DNA of 64,000 nucleotides from Sinorhizobium fredii NGR234 (GTDB lineage Bacteria; Pseudomonadota; Alphaproteobacteria; Rhizobiales; Rhizobiaceae), in the NCBI RefSeq assembly GCF_000018545.1, contig NC_012586.1:620001-684000 (forward strand), written 5' to 3'. Below the pieces are notes generated by a model. It was not told the origin of the DNA. It saw only the letters and a program-made list of their open reading frames with translations, and ran no database searches. Below are positions 53,584 to 62,789 of the stretch, in pieces. A program made the translations under genes and the position numbers. The stretch's first letter is position 1. Each line of letters begins with the position of its first letter.

Positions 53584-54252
53584 TCAGGTATTCGGGCCAA
53601 GGATATTTGTTCTGGCCTCGACAATGTGGTCGTACATGTGTCGCTCGGCCTCTCTGCTGTCGCGATCTTTGATGGCGTCGAGGGTGGCCTGATGCTTGGC
53701 GATATAGGCCTTCATGCGCTCAGGGGTTAGTGACTGCTCCTTCATTTTCCCCCAGAGATTTCCTGCCCGTACCGTGTGAATGCCTTCATAGATCGAGGCG
53801 AGCAAACCATTACGGGCGGCTCCGACGATGATGCGGTGAAAGACAGCGTCCCATTTCTCGAATTCGACCAGGGTGTCTGCCGCGCTCCCCCGATCGATCG
53901 ATTTCTGCATTTCGTCGATCTCCTGCCTGGTTGCCCGTAACGCCGCCAACGCCGCGATCTTGGGCTCCATGATCAGCCGAGCCTCAAAAACTTCGGCCGG
54001 ATAGGTGCGCAACGCATCTCCCGTGCTGCCTGGCGGGCGACGCAGGGCCGTCGAGGTAACCCCGCTGCCAGCGATAAATGTTCCCCTGCCCACGTGCCTG
54101 ATGAGCCGGCCCTCCTTCTCCAGAGACGCAAGCATTCGTCGAAGTGCGGTGCGGGGTAGCCCGAGTTTGAGCGCCAGGTCGCGCTCAGGCGGTAATCGAT
54201 CCCCGGGCTCCAGACCTTCGGCTTCGATGAAATCTTTCAAGACTACGCTCAT
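53584..54252 (-). CDS. FadR-type GntR regulator
   Basis: Regulator of 222 residues. FIEAEGLEPGDRLPPERDLA, LKLGLPRTALRRMLASLEKEGRLI is the GntR winged helix; a C-terminal FCD domain contains EARLIMEPKIAALAALRAT and KWDAVFHRIIVGAARNGL, with the metal-type His. It is divergent from the second ABC importer, whose promoter region carries repeated ACCAAT elements, so it probably represses that transporter. Confidence 0.9.
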   Translation of the reverse strand: MSVVLKDFIEAEGLEPGDRLPPERDLALKLGLPRTALRRMLASLEKEGRLIRHVGRGTFIAGSGVTSTALRRPPGSTGDALRTYPAEVFEARLIMEPKIAALAALRATRQEIDEMQKSIDRGSAADTLVEFEKWDAVFHRIIVGAARNGLLASIYEGIHTVRAGNLWGKMKEQSLTPERMKAYIAKHQATLDAIKDRDSREAERHMYDHIVEARTNILGPNT

Positions 54253-54293
54253 GAGCCCTCGCTAACTATTTTTCGCAACCAAATTGATCTATA

Positions 54294-54324
54294 TTGACAC
54301 CAATTGCAAGACCAATCTTATATT
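54294..54324 (+). promoter_or_regulatory. Sigma-70-type promoter of the second ABC importer
   Basis: TTGACA (54294-54299) and TTATAT (54318-54323) are separated by 18 bases. It faces the transporter operon whose first ATG is at 54480, leaving a leader of about 150 bases with GGGAGG just before the ATG. Confidence 0.6.
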
Positions 54325-54349
54325 GATTGCAGGTCCAGCCCTGATTGGT
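54299..54349. promoter_or_regulatory. ACCAAT repeats, candidate FadR-type operator
   Basis: ACCAAT occurs at 54299-54304 and 54311-54316, one and a bit helical turns apart, inside the promoter spacer. ACCAATC (54311-54317) is also mirrored by GATTGGT at 54343-54349. Overlap with the -35/-10 region suits repression by the divergent FadR-type protein. Confidence 0.5.
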
Positions 54350-54479
54350 AGCGAATGGCGCTGAAGTACAGGGAATGCATGTTGGGCACTGCCGGCAGAA
54401 CGCTTGCCGGACGGCAGCGCGCATAGGAGCAGCGATTAAAATCGCAAGGTAACGGCTCCATTGAAAGGGAGGAATCTCG

Positions 54480-56144
54480 ATGGCCGCTAGAACAGAGGCT
54501 GTTTCTGGAGACGACGCAGCGCTTTCGGTGCGCGGCCTGACGGTCGACCTGCCGAAAGGCATGGAACGGACCCACGCTGTCGAGAACATCTCGTTTGATC
54601 TCAAGCGGGGTCAGATCCTGTGCATTATCGGCGAGTCCGGTTCAGGCAAGTCAGTAACGGCCAACACGATCATGGGGCTCTTGCCGAAGCTGATCCCCGT
54701 TTCGTCCGGCGCTATTCATCTCGATGGTACGGCCATCATCGGCGCACCGGCGAAAAAACTGCGAGGACTGCGCGGCCGCGTCGTGTCCATGATTTTCCAG
54801 GATCCTCTTTCGGCGCTCAACCCGCTGATGACGGTCGGCGAGCAGATTACCGAAGTCCTGACGGCACATGGTGTGGGCACAAAGGCGTCGCGGCGCAGCC
54901 GCGCCATCGTGCTGCTGACGGAAGTGGGTCTGCCCGATCCGGAGCTCATGTACTACCAGTATCCGTTCCGGCTTTCGGGCGGGCAGCGTCAGCGCGTCAT
55001 GATCGCCATGGCGCTGGCGCTCGAGCCCACGGTCCTGATCGCCGACGAACCGACCACGGCCCTCGACGTCACCACGCAGGCGCAGATCCTGAAACTGATC
55101 CGTGACATTCAGCGCCGCAAGGGCATGAGCGTGATGTTCATTACCCACGACTTCGGTGTTGTGGCTGAGATCGCCGACAGTGTCGTGGTGATGGAAAAGG
55201 GCCGCGTTGTCGAGCAAGGCAGCGCCGAGCAGGTTCTGAAATTCCCCACTCACCCCTATACCCAGCGCCTGATTGCCGCCGTACCCCACCTGACGGGAAA
55301 GGATCGAGCAGTTCAGGAGAAGGCGAGCAACGAGACGATCCTGAAGGTCGAAGGATTGTCCAAGACTTATCGCAGCGGCAGTGCCCTGTTCGGCAGCCAA
55401 CGCATCGTGCCTGCGGTGAAGGACGTCTCATTCGATCTGGCTGCGGGACGCACCCTCGGCGTTGTCGGCGAAAGCGGTTCCGGCAAGTCATCGCTCGGAA
55501 GGCTTTTGATCAAACTGCAGGACAATGATGGCGGTCGGATTCTCTTCGAAGGCCGGGATATCGCAAAGCTTTCGGAATCGGAGTTCCGTCCACTGCGGCC
55601 TCGGATTCAAATGATCTTCCAGGATCCCTTCGCGTCGCTCAACCCGCGTTCGACCATTGGACAAATTCTTACCGTCGGTCCCGTCGCGCACGGCATGCCT
55701 TATCATCAGGCGCGTGAGGAGGCGCGAGCGTTGCTGGCCCATGTCGGTCTCGATGCCGGCGCCTTCGGCCGCTATCCGCACGAGTTTTCCGGGGGGCAAC
55801 GCCAGCGTATCGGCATCGCCCGGGCTTTGATGTTCAAGCCCAAGCTGCTGATCGCCGACGAGGCGGTCTCTGCGCTCGACGTGTCCATCCAGGCGCAGAT
55901 CCTCAAGCTGCTCGACCAGATCCAGCGGGAAACTGGCGTTTCGATGATCTTCATCACCCATGATCTGCGCGTCGCTAGCCAGATCTGCGACGAAATCGCC
56001 GTGATGCAGAAGGGGCAGATCGTCGAGCGCGGCCCGCCATCTCAAATCTTCCTGGACCCGCAATCGGCCTACACGCGAGAGCTGGTGGCCGCGATTCCCG
56101 GGGAGCGACCGAGGGACACTCGACCGATTGCCGTTAACTCTTGA
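54480..56144 (+). CDS. Peptide-class ABC importer 2, fused double ATPase
   Basis: ATPase of 554 residues with two complete ABC halves. Half 1 has GESGSGKSV, LSGGQRQRV and ADEPTTALD; half 2 has GESGSGKSS, FSGGQRQRIG and ADEAVSALD. HPYTQRLIAAVPHL and SAYTRELVAAIPGE are the oligopeptide-type ends. GGGAGG lies 8 bases before the ATG. It is the first gene here, whereas in transporter 1 the ATPase is last, so the two systems are not recent duplicates of each other. Partners are the binding protein and permeases that follow. Confidence 0.95.
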   Translation: MAARTEAVSGDDAALSVRGLTVDLPKGMERTHAVENISFDLKRGQILCIIGESGSGKSVTANTIMGLLPKLIPVSSGAIHLDGTAIIGAPAKKLRGLRGRVVSMIFQDPLSALNPLMTVGEQITEVLTAHGVGTKASRRSRAIVLLTEVGLPDPELMYYQYPFRLSGGQRQRVMIAMALALEPTVLIADEPTTALDVTTQAQILKLIRDIQRRKGMSVMFITHDFGVVAEIADSVVVMEKGRVVEQGSAEQVLKFPTHPYTQRLIAAVPHLTGKDRAVQEKASNETILKVEGLSKTYRSGSALFGSQRIVPAVKDVSFDLAAGRTLGVVGESGSGKSSLGRLLIKLQDNDGGRILFEGRDIAKLSESEFRPLRPRIQMIFQDPFASLNPRSTIGQILTVGPVAHGMPYHQAREEARALLAHVGLDAGAFGRYPHEFSGGQRQRIGIARALMFKPKLLIADEAVSALDVSIQAQILKLLDQIQRETGVSMIFITHDLRVASQICDEIAVMQKGQIVERGPPSQIFLDPQSAYTRELVAAIPGERPRDTRPIAVNS

Positions 56145-56181
56145 GAGCTGCCGACGAAATACAAACTAGGGAGGAAATATC

Positions 56182-57846
56182 ATGACGAAAGATTCTACAC
56201 CGAAATCGGGCTATTCACGGCGCGACGCGCTCCGCTTGATGGCAGCGGGCGGAATTGCGTGCTTTGCCGCTCCCAACCTGCTCGGCAAGCCTGCCTTTGC
56301 CGATACTGCTAACCCAACCGGCCGCGTCGTCGTCGGGCTTTCGCAGGAACCCACCGTCTTCCATCCGCTGATGGCCCATATCGAGGTAGACGATGCGGTC
56401 CATTTTTCCCTATTCGACGCCCTCTTCCGCATGGATCCAAAGGGCGTTCTTCAGCCCAATCTTGCGGCGGAAGTGCCCACACAGCAGAACGGCGGCATTT
56501 CGGAGGACGGTCTGAAGTGGCGCGTCCGCCTGCGTGATGACGTTCGCTGGCACGATGGCGAGCCCTTCACCGCCGAGGATGTGAAGTTCACTCTCGAGCT
56601 CATAACCAACCCGAACTTCCGCGCCTGGCGCACGGGCGGGCATTCACTGGTAAGAGATATCACGGTGGTTTCGCCGACTGAGCTTACCTGGCGGATGGAG
56701 GAGGCTTTCGCCCCTTATCTGTCGTTCCTCACCGAAACCTTTATGGTGCCCAAGCACATTCTTGAGAAAGAGGCCGATCCCAACGCTGCCGCCTTCAATC
56801 AGGCGCCTGTCGGCACCGGTGCATTCAAATGGGCGCAGCGCGTCGCGGGCGATCATCTCGAGCTGGTCGCGAACCCTCAATATTTTGGGGATGGCCCCTA
56901 TGTCGAGCGGCTCGTCTTCAAGTACATCCCTGACATGACGGTGCTCTACACCCAGTTCAAGAGCGGCGACATCGACCTTACCGACCAGGCATACATCACC
57001 GCCGACCACTACGAGGAAGCCAAGACATTGCCGGGCCGTGTGGTGACGCTGGTATCCGGGGCATCAGTCGAGTCGATCTATCTCAATCTCGAGAAGCCGC
57101 AATTCAAGGACCCGGCTGTCCGCAAGGCGCTCTATGCCGCGATGGACAGAAAAGCAATTATCGACGCGATCTATTACGGCGTCGGCACGCTCACCGAGAC
57201 GTTCATGCCACGGACGTCCTACTATTACAATCCGAATCTGCCGGCGCAGGAGTTCAACCTTGACCGGGCGCGACAGATCCTCGACGAGGCGGGCTGGGTT
57301 CCGGGGCCGGACGGAATACGTGCCAAGGACGGGGTGCGGCTGTCGTTCGCCAATTCGACGACGTCGGGCAACAATCTGCGCGAACAAGTGCAGCAGTTCC
57401 TGCAGCAGACATTCGCGGAGATCGGCGTCGAGATGACGATATCCAATCTGCCGGCGGCCGTCATGTTTGGTGAGTTCTGGCTCAAGTCGCAATTCGACTC
57501 GGCCATCGCGGGTGTTACCCATCTCATTGCGGCGGATCCGGACGCCACTAACCGCCTCGCTACCAGCGCAATTGCTGCCAAGGGCGGAAAAGGCTCGAAT
57601 GTCGGCCAGTACTCCAATCCGGAAGTTGACGCGCTGCTCAAGAAAGGTGCCCAAACCTTCGATCCGGAGGCGCGTCGCGAGATCTACTCCCGTATTCAGG
57701 AAATCGTTCGTGAGGACCTGCCGTTCCTGCCGTTGTTTGCGTCTACCTATGTCGTTGGTCGCAAGGAAGGTCTCGAGGGGTGGGAGCCCAATTCCAACAC
57801 CCGCACGGCCTCCTGGCATGCCGCCGGATGGCGCTGGCAAAGCTGA
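56182..57846 (+). CDS. Family 5 solute-binding protein of importer 2
   Basis: Periplasmic receptor of 554 residues. A Tat motif SRRDALRL (about residues 12-19) precedes the hydrophobic stretch MAAGGIACFAAPNLLG and an Ala-x-Ala cleavage region (PAFADT). The mature protein has the family 5 core: WRVRLRDDVRWHDGEPFTAE, then DVKFTLELI, and a C-terminal EIVREDLPFLPLFAST. GGAGG precedes the ATG. The ligand pocket cannot be read by eye; adjacency to FAD amine oxidases and Lrp suggests an amine or opine-like compound (inference). Confidence 0.94.
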   Translation: MTKDSTPKSGYSRRDALRLMAAGGIACFAAPNLLGKPAFADTANPTGRVVVGLSQEPTVFHPLMAHIEVDDAVHFSLFDALFRMDPKGVLQPNLAAEVPTQQNGGISEDGLKWRVRLRDDVRWHDGEPFTAEDVKFTLELITNPNFRAWRTGGHSLVRDITVVSPTELTWRMEEAFAPYLSFLTETFMVPKHILEKEADPNAAAFNQAPVGTGAFKWAQRVAGDHLELVANPQYFGDGPYVERLVFKYIPDMTVLYTQFKSGDIDLTDQAYITADHYEEAKTLPGRVVTLVSGASVESIYLNLEKPQFKDPAVRKALYAAMDRKAIIDAIYYGVGTLTETFMPRTSYYYNPNLPAQEFNLDRARQILDEAGWVPGPDGIRAKDGVRLSFANSTTSGNNLREQVQQFLQQTFAEIGVEMTISNLPAAVMFGEFWLKSQFDSAIAGVTHLIAADPDATNRLATSAIAAKGGKGSNVGQYSNPEVDALLKKGAQTFDPEARREIYSRIQEIVREDLPFLPLFASTYVVGRKEGLEGWEPNSNTRTASWHAAGWRWQS

Positions 57847-57851
57847 CATAC

Positions 57852-57881
57852 GCTGCCGCCGTCGCGAGTTGCGGCGGCGGC
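57852..57881 (+). promoter_or_regulatory. Intercistronic stem-loop after binding protein 2
   Basis: GCTGCCGCCG (57852-57861) pairs with CGGCGGCGGC (57872-57881) through ten pairs, one of them G-U, with a 10-base loop. It starts 6 bases after the stop and precedes the permease gene. It is the positional counterpart of the hairpin at 3556-3587. Confidence 0.6.
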
Positions 57882-57916
57882 CTATCCATTGATGCTGTCA
57901 TGAAGGAGGAGAGCCA

Positions 57917-58867
57917 ATGCGCGGCTTCCTGCTCAATCGCCTTTCACAAAGCCTCGTCCTGCTCCTGATCGTTTCGGTCATCGGGTTCGTCGTCCTGAAT
58001 CTCATTCCGGGCGGCCCGTTGGCGCAATTCGGGCTTGATCCCAGCATGACACAGGATGATCTCAATCGTCTGAAGGAGCAGCTGGGGCTCAACCGCCCGC
58101 TGTGGATGCAATATCTGGACTGGGCCTGGCGCCTCGTACAGGGCGACTGGGGTCACTCCTTCCGCGACGGCGCGCCGGTCCTGGATGTGATCGGCCGTCA
58201 CCTCGTTGCAACGCTGTTGTTGATGGGTTCATCCACAGTCATCGCGATCGCCATCGGCACGTGGATCGGCATTCGTGGCGCCACGCACCGCTACTCTGTC
58301 TTCGACTATCTGGCGACAGTCGGTGCGATGGTGGCGTTGTCGATCCCGACCTTCTGGTTTGGGCTTGTCGGCATCTACGTATTCTCGCTCAGGTTGGGCT
58401 GGCTGCCGGCTGGCAACATGTACACGATCGGCGACGGCTCGGCCCTGAATTACCTCCATCACCTAATCATGCCGAGTATTGTGCTGGCGCTGGTCCATGT
58501 CGCCATCTGGAGCCGCTACATGCGCACGGCGACGCTTGACGTCATCAGCCAGGAATTCGTCAAGACAGCCCGCGCCAAGGGGCTGAGCGAGCGCCGGATT
58601 TTGATGAAGCATGTCGTCGGCAATGCGCTGCTGCCAATGATCACACTTGCGGGAATGCAGCTTCCCAGCGTTCTCACTGGTGCTCTGGTCACCGAGACGG
58701 TGTTTACCTGGCCGGGGATGGGCCGGCTCTTCCTCGACAGTCTCGGCTACAGCGACTACCCGGTGGTGATGGGACTGCTCATGTTCTCGGCAATACTCGT
58801 CGTGCTTTGCAACCTGATCGCCGATATCGTCGTCGCCATCATCGATCCCCGTATTCGTCTGAGCTAA
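57917..58867 (+). CDS. Peptide-class ABC importer 2, permease (DppB-like)
   Basis: Inner-membrane permease of 316 residues. The first membrane segment is SLVLLLIVSVIGFVVLNLIP (residues 12-31), followed by the DppB periplasmic region and five further segments. The EAA loop is AKGLSERRILMKHVVGNALL. GGAGG lies 7 bases before the ATG. The stop is followed after 34 bases by the second permease. Confidence 0.94.
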   Translation: MRGFLLNRLSQSLVLLLIVSVIGFVVLNLIPGGPLAQFGLDPSMTQDDLNRLKEQLGLNRPLWMQYLDWAWRLVQGDWGHSFRDGAPVLDVIGRHLVATLLLMGSSTVIAIAIGTWIGIRGATHRYSVFDYLATVGAMVALSIPTFWFGLVGIYVFSLRLGWLPAGNMYTIGDGSALNYLHHLIMPSIVLALVHVAIWSRYMRTATLDVISQEFVKTARAKGLSERRILMKHVVGNALLPMITLAGMQLPSVLTGALVTETVFTWPGMGRLFLDSLGYSDYPVVMGLLMFSAILVVLCNLIADIVVAIIDPRIRLS

Positions 58868-58901
58868 GCGCCTCATGGACGCTCAACAGGAGGCCACCAT
58901 C

Positions 58902-59780
58902 ATGACTGCAATTGTCGCAAATTCACCCCACGAGCGTTGGTGGAACAGCCGAACGGCACACCGCTTCATGAACCACCATCTGGCCCTCATCGGGATGGTA
59001 ATGATCGCCGTCCTGACGCTGGCGTGCGTCCTGGGCCCGTACGTGCTGCCGTATGATTCACTCTACATCGATCTGCGCGCCCGCTTTGCTCCGCCGTTCA
59101 CCGGCCACCATTATATGGGCACCGATCCACTGGGACGGGACCTGGCGGCGCGGCTGTTCATGGCGGGGCGGGTTTCCCTGCTGGTCGGCTTCTCCGCGAT
59201 GCTGTTGTCGACGCTGATCGGCACCCTTGTCGGCGTGCTCGCGGGCTACCGGGGCGGCTGGATCGGCACGACGCTGATGCGGACGGTGGATGGGTTCCTG
59301 TCCTTCCCGTCGATCTTCCTGGTGCTGGCGCTTGCCGCAGCGCTGAAGCCAAGCCCGATGATGATTACGGTTGTCATCGCTGCCACGAGCTGGATGGAGG
59401 TTGCGCGGATCGTCGAGGCCGAGGTCCGCTCCCTTCGCGAGCGCGAATTCGTCCAGGCCGGTCGCATGCTGGGCTTGAGCGGAACCCATATCATGTTCCG
59501 CGAAATCCTTCCCAACGCCATCGGCCCGATCATCGTCGCGGCCACTTTGACCGTCGCCCGCGCGATCCTCATGGAGGCCTATATCAGCTTCCTCGGCTAT
59601 GGAATTCAGCCGCCGCTGCCCAGTTGGGGAAACATGCTGAACGGCGCGCAACAGTATCTGGGTAGCGCCCCGTGGTTGGCGATCATTCCGGGTGCCGCCA
59701 TTACCATCGCGGTAACCAGCTTCAACTTCATCGGCGACGGCCTCAGGGATGCGCTCGATGTTCGCGGTGATCACACCTGA
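58902..59780 (+). CDS. Peptide-class ABC importer 2, permease (DppC-like)
   Basis: Inner-membrane permease of 292 residues. A polar N-terminus precedes LALIGMVMIAVLTLACVLGP; GTDPLGRDLAARLFMAGRVS is the conserved DppC entry, and the EAA loop reads GRMLGLSGTHIMFREILPNA. ATG 58902 is chosen over 58875 because AGGAGG lies 9 bases upstream. A large stem-loop follows the stop, then two FAD oxidase genes on the same strand. Confidence 0.94.
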   Translation: MTAIVANSPHERWWNSRTAHRFMNHHLALIGMVMIAVLTLACVLGPYVLPYDSLYIDLRARFAPPFTGHHYMGTDPLGRDLAARLFMAGRVSLLVGFSAMLLSTLIGTLVGVLAGYRGGWIGTTLMRTVDGFLSFPSIFLVLALAAALKPSPMMITVVIAATSWMEVARIVEAEVRSLREREFVQAGRMLGLSGTHIMFREILPNAIGPIIVAATLTVARAILMEAYISFLGYGIQPPLPSWGNMLNGAQQYLGSAPWLAIIPGAAITIAVTSFNFIGDGLRDALDVRGDHT

Positions 59781-59799
59781 GGGAAATGGGTCCGTCCGA

Positions 59800-59867
59800 T
59801 GGCGGCAGCTTCGGGGAAAGGCTCGCTCTTCGCGGGGTTCGCAAAGGGGGAAGCGTAGCTGCCGCCA
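59800..59867 (+). promoter_or_regulatory. Large stem-loop after the transporter operon
   Basis: TGGCGGCAGCT (59800-59810) and AGCTGCCGCCA (59857-59867) are a perfect 11-bp inverted repeat enclosing 46 bases that can fold further. It lies 20 bases after the permease stop and 88 before the FAD oxidase. It may terminate or stabilise the transporter message, or act as an attenuator for the oxidase genes. Confidence 0.55.
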
Positions 59868-59954
59868 CACTTGATCGAACCATATTGGGCGAACGCCCCT
59901 GTTTTCCCAGAAACCTCAGAAGGCTTTGGCCGAACGCAACGAGAAGTCAGTCTT

Positions 59955-61265
59955 ATGGAAGACTCCAGAATCGCAGACAAGAATACGCCCTACTGGTGGG
60001 AAGAGGCGCCGGTCAAACCGCTGCCGCGGCAGCCGCTGGCCAAGAAGCTCGACGTCGCGATCATAGGCGCCGGATACGCCGGGTTATCGGCCGGGCTCGT
60101 TCTGGCGCGCGAGGGTCGGTCGGTCGCGGCCTTCGATGCGATGAACCCGGGCGAGGGCGCGTCGACGCGCAACGGCGGGATTACCAGCGGAAGCATTCGA
60201 CCGGACTACGCCACGATTACGCGGCGCTTCGGCGAACAGAAGGCGATTGCAATCGAGGCGGAGGGCAAGATCGCCCGCGAATTCCTTTATGATTTCATCA
60301 GGACCGAAGGGCTCGATTGCGACTTCCAGCTGGTTGGCCAGTTCAAGGGCGTGATCGGATATGACGATTACGAGAAGACGGCCCGGAGCGCCGAAGTGCT
60401 GGCGAAGAGACTGGGGATCGAGGCCTTTGCAGTGCCGTACGCCGAACAGCGCAACTTCATCGGCACGGACTTCTATCGCGGCGGCATGGCGCGGATGGAT
60501 ATTGGCGGGCTGCACCCGGCCAAGTTCCACGCTGAGCTCCTGCGTGTGGCGCTGGCTTCGGGACTGACGGTCCATTCGCAGACCCACGTGCACTCTATAG
60601 AGAAAGACGGCTCAGGGTTCCGGGTCGTGACTTCGGCCGGAACGGTTCAGGCGCGGCAGGTCCTGGTCTGCACGAACGGCTATACTGACGGCGCGGTTCC
60701 CTTCTTGCGCCGCCGGCTTGTCCCGGTCCGCAGCCGGATCATTGTCACGGAGGAGCTTGCGCCAGAAGTGATGGCGCGGCTGATGCCGAAGCGAATGATG
60801 ATGATTGAGGGCAGGCAGCTTGGGTTCTACTACCGCCCGACGCCCGACGGCAAACGCATTCTTCTAGGGGGGCGCGACAGTTCTCGCGCCGGCGATCCCG
60901 CCGCTCCGAAGCTGTTCCTGCGCCGGGGTCTCGTGAACCTATTCCCGGAACTGGAAAACGTCCGCCTTTCGCACACCTGGTTCGGCAATGTGGCCATGCA
61001 CCGCGACATGCTGCCCCGCATCTTCGAAAAGGGCGGCGTGGTCTACGCGACCGGTTTCTGCGGCTCGGGCGTCGTCTGGGCGCCATGGATCGGAACGCGG
61101 GCAGCTCACAAGCTCATGGGACATGGCGAGCAGGCGCGCACGGCCTTCGACTTCCGGCCGCCTGCGTTCATTCCCCTTTACCGGGGCAATCCCTGGTTCA
61201 TGCCGGCCATCATCCAGGGCTATCGGATGCAGGACCGCATCGCCCTGTTCCGCGCCCGCCGATAG
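59955..61265 (+). CDS. FAD-dependent amine oxidase, DAO family
   Basis: Flavoenzyme of 436 residues. LDVAIIGAGYAGLSAGLVLA (about residue 34) is the FAD fold, GASTRNGGITSGSI the second flavin contact, and VYATGFCGSGVVWAPWIG the C-terminal one. The start PYWWEEAP and the end PWFMPAIIQGYRMQDRI resemble the PuuB-like pair (PYWHDNAP, PWFLPLVGMYYKMLDR) in pattern. ATG 59955 is chosen on length; a GTC-rich upstream gives only AGAAG as ribosome site. It is probably the first catabolic step after import by transporter 2. Confidence 0.9.
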   Translation: MEDSRIADKNTPYWWEEAPVKPLPRQPLAKKLDVAIIGAGYAGLSAGLVLAREGRSVAAFDAMNPGEGASTRNGGITSGSIRPDYATITRRFGEQKAIAIEAEGKIAREFLYDFIRTEGLDCDFQLVGQFKGVIGYDDYEKTARSAEVLAKRLGIEAFAVPYAEQRNFIGTDFYRGGMARMDIGGLHPAKFHAELLRVALASGLTVHSQTHVHSIEKDGSGFRVVTSAGTVQARQVLVCTNGYTDGAVPFLRRRLVPVRSRIIVTEELAPEVMARLMPKRMMMIEGRQLGFYYRPTPDGKRILLGGRDSSRAGDPAAPKLFLRRGLVNLFPELENVRLSHTWFGNVAMHRDMLPRIFEKGGVVYATGFCGSGVVWAPWIGTRAAHKLMGHGEQARTAFDFRPPAFIPLYRGNPWFMPAIIQGYRMQDRIALFRARR

Positions 61266-61341
61266 AGCTTAATCGTTTGAGGAATTCAGCGCTCCTGCCG
61301 GGGGCGAGAATCTCATGCATTGTTGCAGAGGAATACAGATC

Positions 61342-62676
61342 ATGCCGGTCGACGTTCAGAAAGTCCGTAACAGCGCCTCTTTCCCAACTCAGGTCGATGT
61401 CGTCGTCATCGGGGCAGGAATCGTCGGTACATGCACGGCCTATGAACTCTCCCGCCAAGGGGTCTCCGTTGCCCTGCTCGAAAAGGGCATCGTCGGCGGC
61501 GAGCAGTCAAGCCGCAACTGGGGGTGGGTCCGTCAGCAGAACCGCGACCTCCATGAGCTTGCCCTTGCGATGTACAGTCTGCGGCGCTGGGAGGAATTGG
61601 GAACCGAGATCGGCCGCGATCTCGGGTTCCGTCGAAGCGGGATACTCTACTGCTCCAAGAACGAGGCGGATGTCGCCCGTTGGGAAAAGTGGGGCCAGGC
61701 CGCACGCGTCCAGGGATTTCACAGCCAGATACTCACGGCTTCCGAGGCGAACGAGCGGGCCTCGGGCGGCACGTCCTCCTGGGTCGGCGGCGTGTGGTCT
61801 CCGAGCGACGGGAGAGCGGAACCGAGCCTTGCCGTGCCGGCCGTCGCCGAGGCAGCGAAGGAAAAGGGCGTGTCCCTCCACCAGAACTGCGCCGTTCGGG
61901 GCCTCGACATTACCAATGGCCGGGTAACGGGGGTATGGACCGAGCGGGGAATTGTGAAAGCGAGCACGGTTGTTTGCGCCGGCGGGGCATGGGCTTCCCG
62001 CTTTTCTCATCGTTATGGTATCGAACTGCCAGTCGCCAACATCGCCGGGACTGCGATCAAGACAACCCCGGCGCCCGAAATCGTTCAAGCAGGGTGCCTA
62101 TCGGCTTCGAACTTCGTGTTGCGGCGTCGGATTGACGGCTCCTACACCATTGCCGTACCCGGTCATGGTACGCTCGACATCACGCCGCGAGGGATGCGAT
62201 ATGCGTTCAAATTCTACGAGATGTATCGCAGCAAGATCGGCAAGAAGCTCAAATACCGCCTCAACAGCAGCTTCTGGAATGGTCCCGACGCATTCGGCAG
62301 CTGGGAGAACGACGAGATCTCGCCGTTTGAAAAGAGCCGCATTCTGGATCCGGCGCCCGACGCGGAACTCGTCAAGCTCGCCGTGAAGAACCTTGAAAGC
62401 GAATACCCTACGCTTAAAGGGATCGGGGTCGAGCGCGCCTGGGGCGGGCTTATCGATACCTCTCCGGACCTCGTGCCGGTTATCTCGCGAGTGGAGGAAC
62501 TTCCCGGCTACGTAATCGCAGCAGGCTTCAGCGGACACGGTTTTGCGATCGGACCGGGGGCTGGCCGGCTGGTGAGCGAGATCGTCTTGAATAAAGAGCC
62601 ACTGACCGACATTTCGCCTTACAGGCTGAGCCGGTTCGGCGATGGCTCGGCGATCCGAAGACCGGAAATGATGTAG
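61342..62676 (+). CDS. FAD-dependent oxidoreductase, DAO family (paralog of 29149)
   Basis: Flavoenzyme of 444 residues. VDVVVIGAGIVGTCTAYELS opens it; EQSSRNWGWVRQQNRDLHEL, RRIDGSYTIAVPGHGTLDIT and AAGFSGHGFAIGPGAGRLVS match the 29149 enzyme block for block. AGAGGA lies 9 bases before ATG 61342. It follows the other FAD oxidase by 76 bases and precedes an Lrp gene, so uptake, two oxidations and regulation appear clustered. Confidence 0.9.
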   Translation: MPVDVQKVRNSASFPTQVDVVVIGAGIVGTCTAYELSRQGVSVALLEKGIVGGEQSSRNWGWVRQQNRDLHELALAMYSLRRWEELGTEIGRDLGFRRSGILYCSKNEADVARWEKWGQAARVQGFHSQILTASEANERASGGTSSWVGGVWSPSDGRAEPSLAVPAVAEAAKEKGVSLHQNCAVRGLDITNGRVTGVWTERGIVKASTVVCAGGAWASRFSHRYGIELPVANIAGTAIKTTPAPEIVQAGCLSASNFVLRRRIDGSYTIAVPGHGTLDITPRGMRYAFKFYEMYRSKIGKKLKYRLNSSFWNGPDAFGSWENDEISPFEKSRILDPAPDAELVKLAVKNLESEYPTLKGIGVERAWGGLIDTSPDLVPVISRVEELPGYVIAAGFSGHGFAIGPGAGRLVSEIVLNKEPLTDISPYRLSRFGDGSAIRRPEMM

Positions 62677-62789
62677 CCGTTAGATCGGCTGCCGTTTGGA
62701 ATCCAAGGGATTATTGTCACCGGGTCCCGTCCACTGACGAGACTCCAACCGCTCATGCACAGGTCGTGGCAACAACCGGGTGGGCGCAC

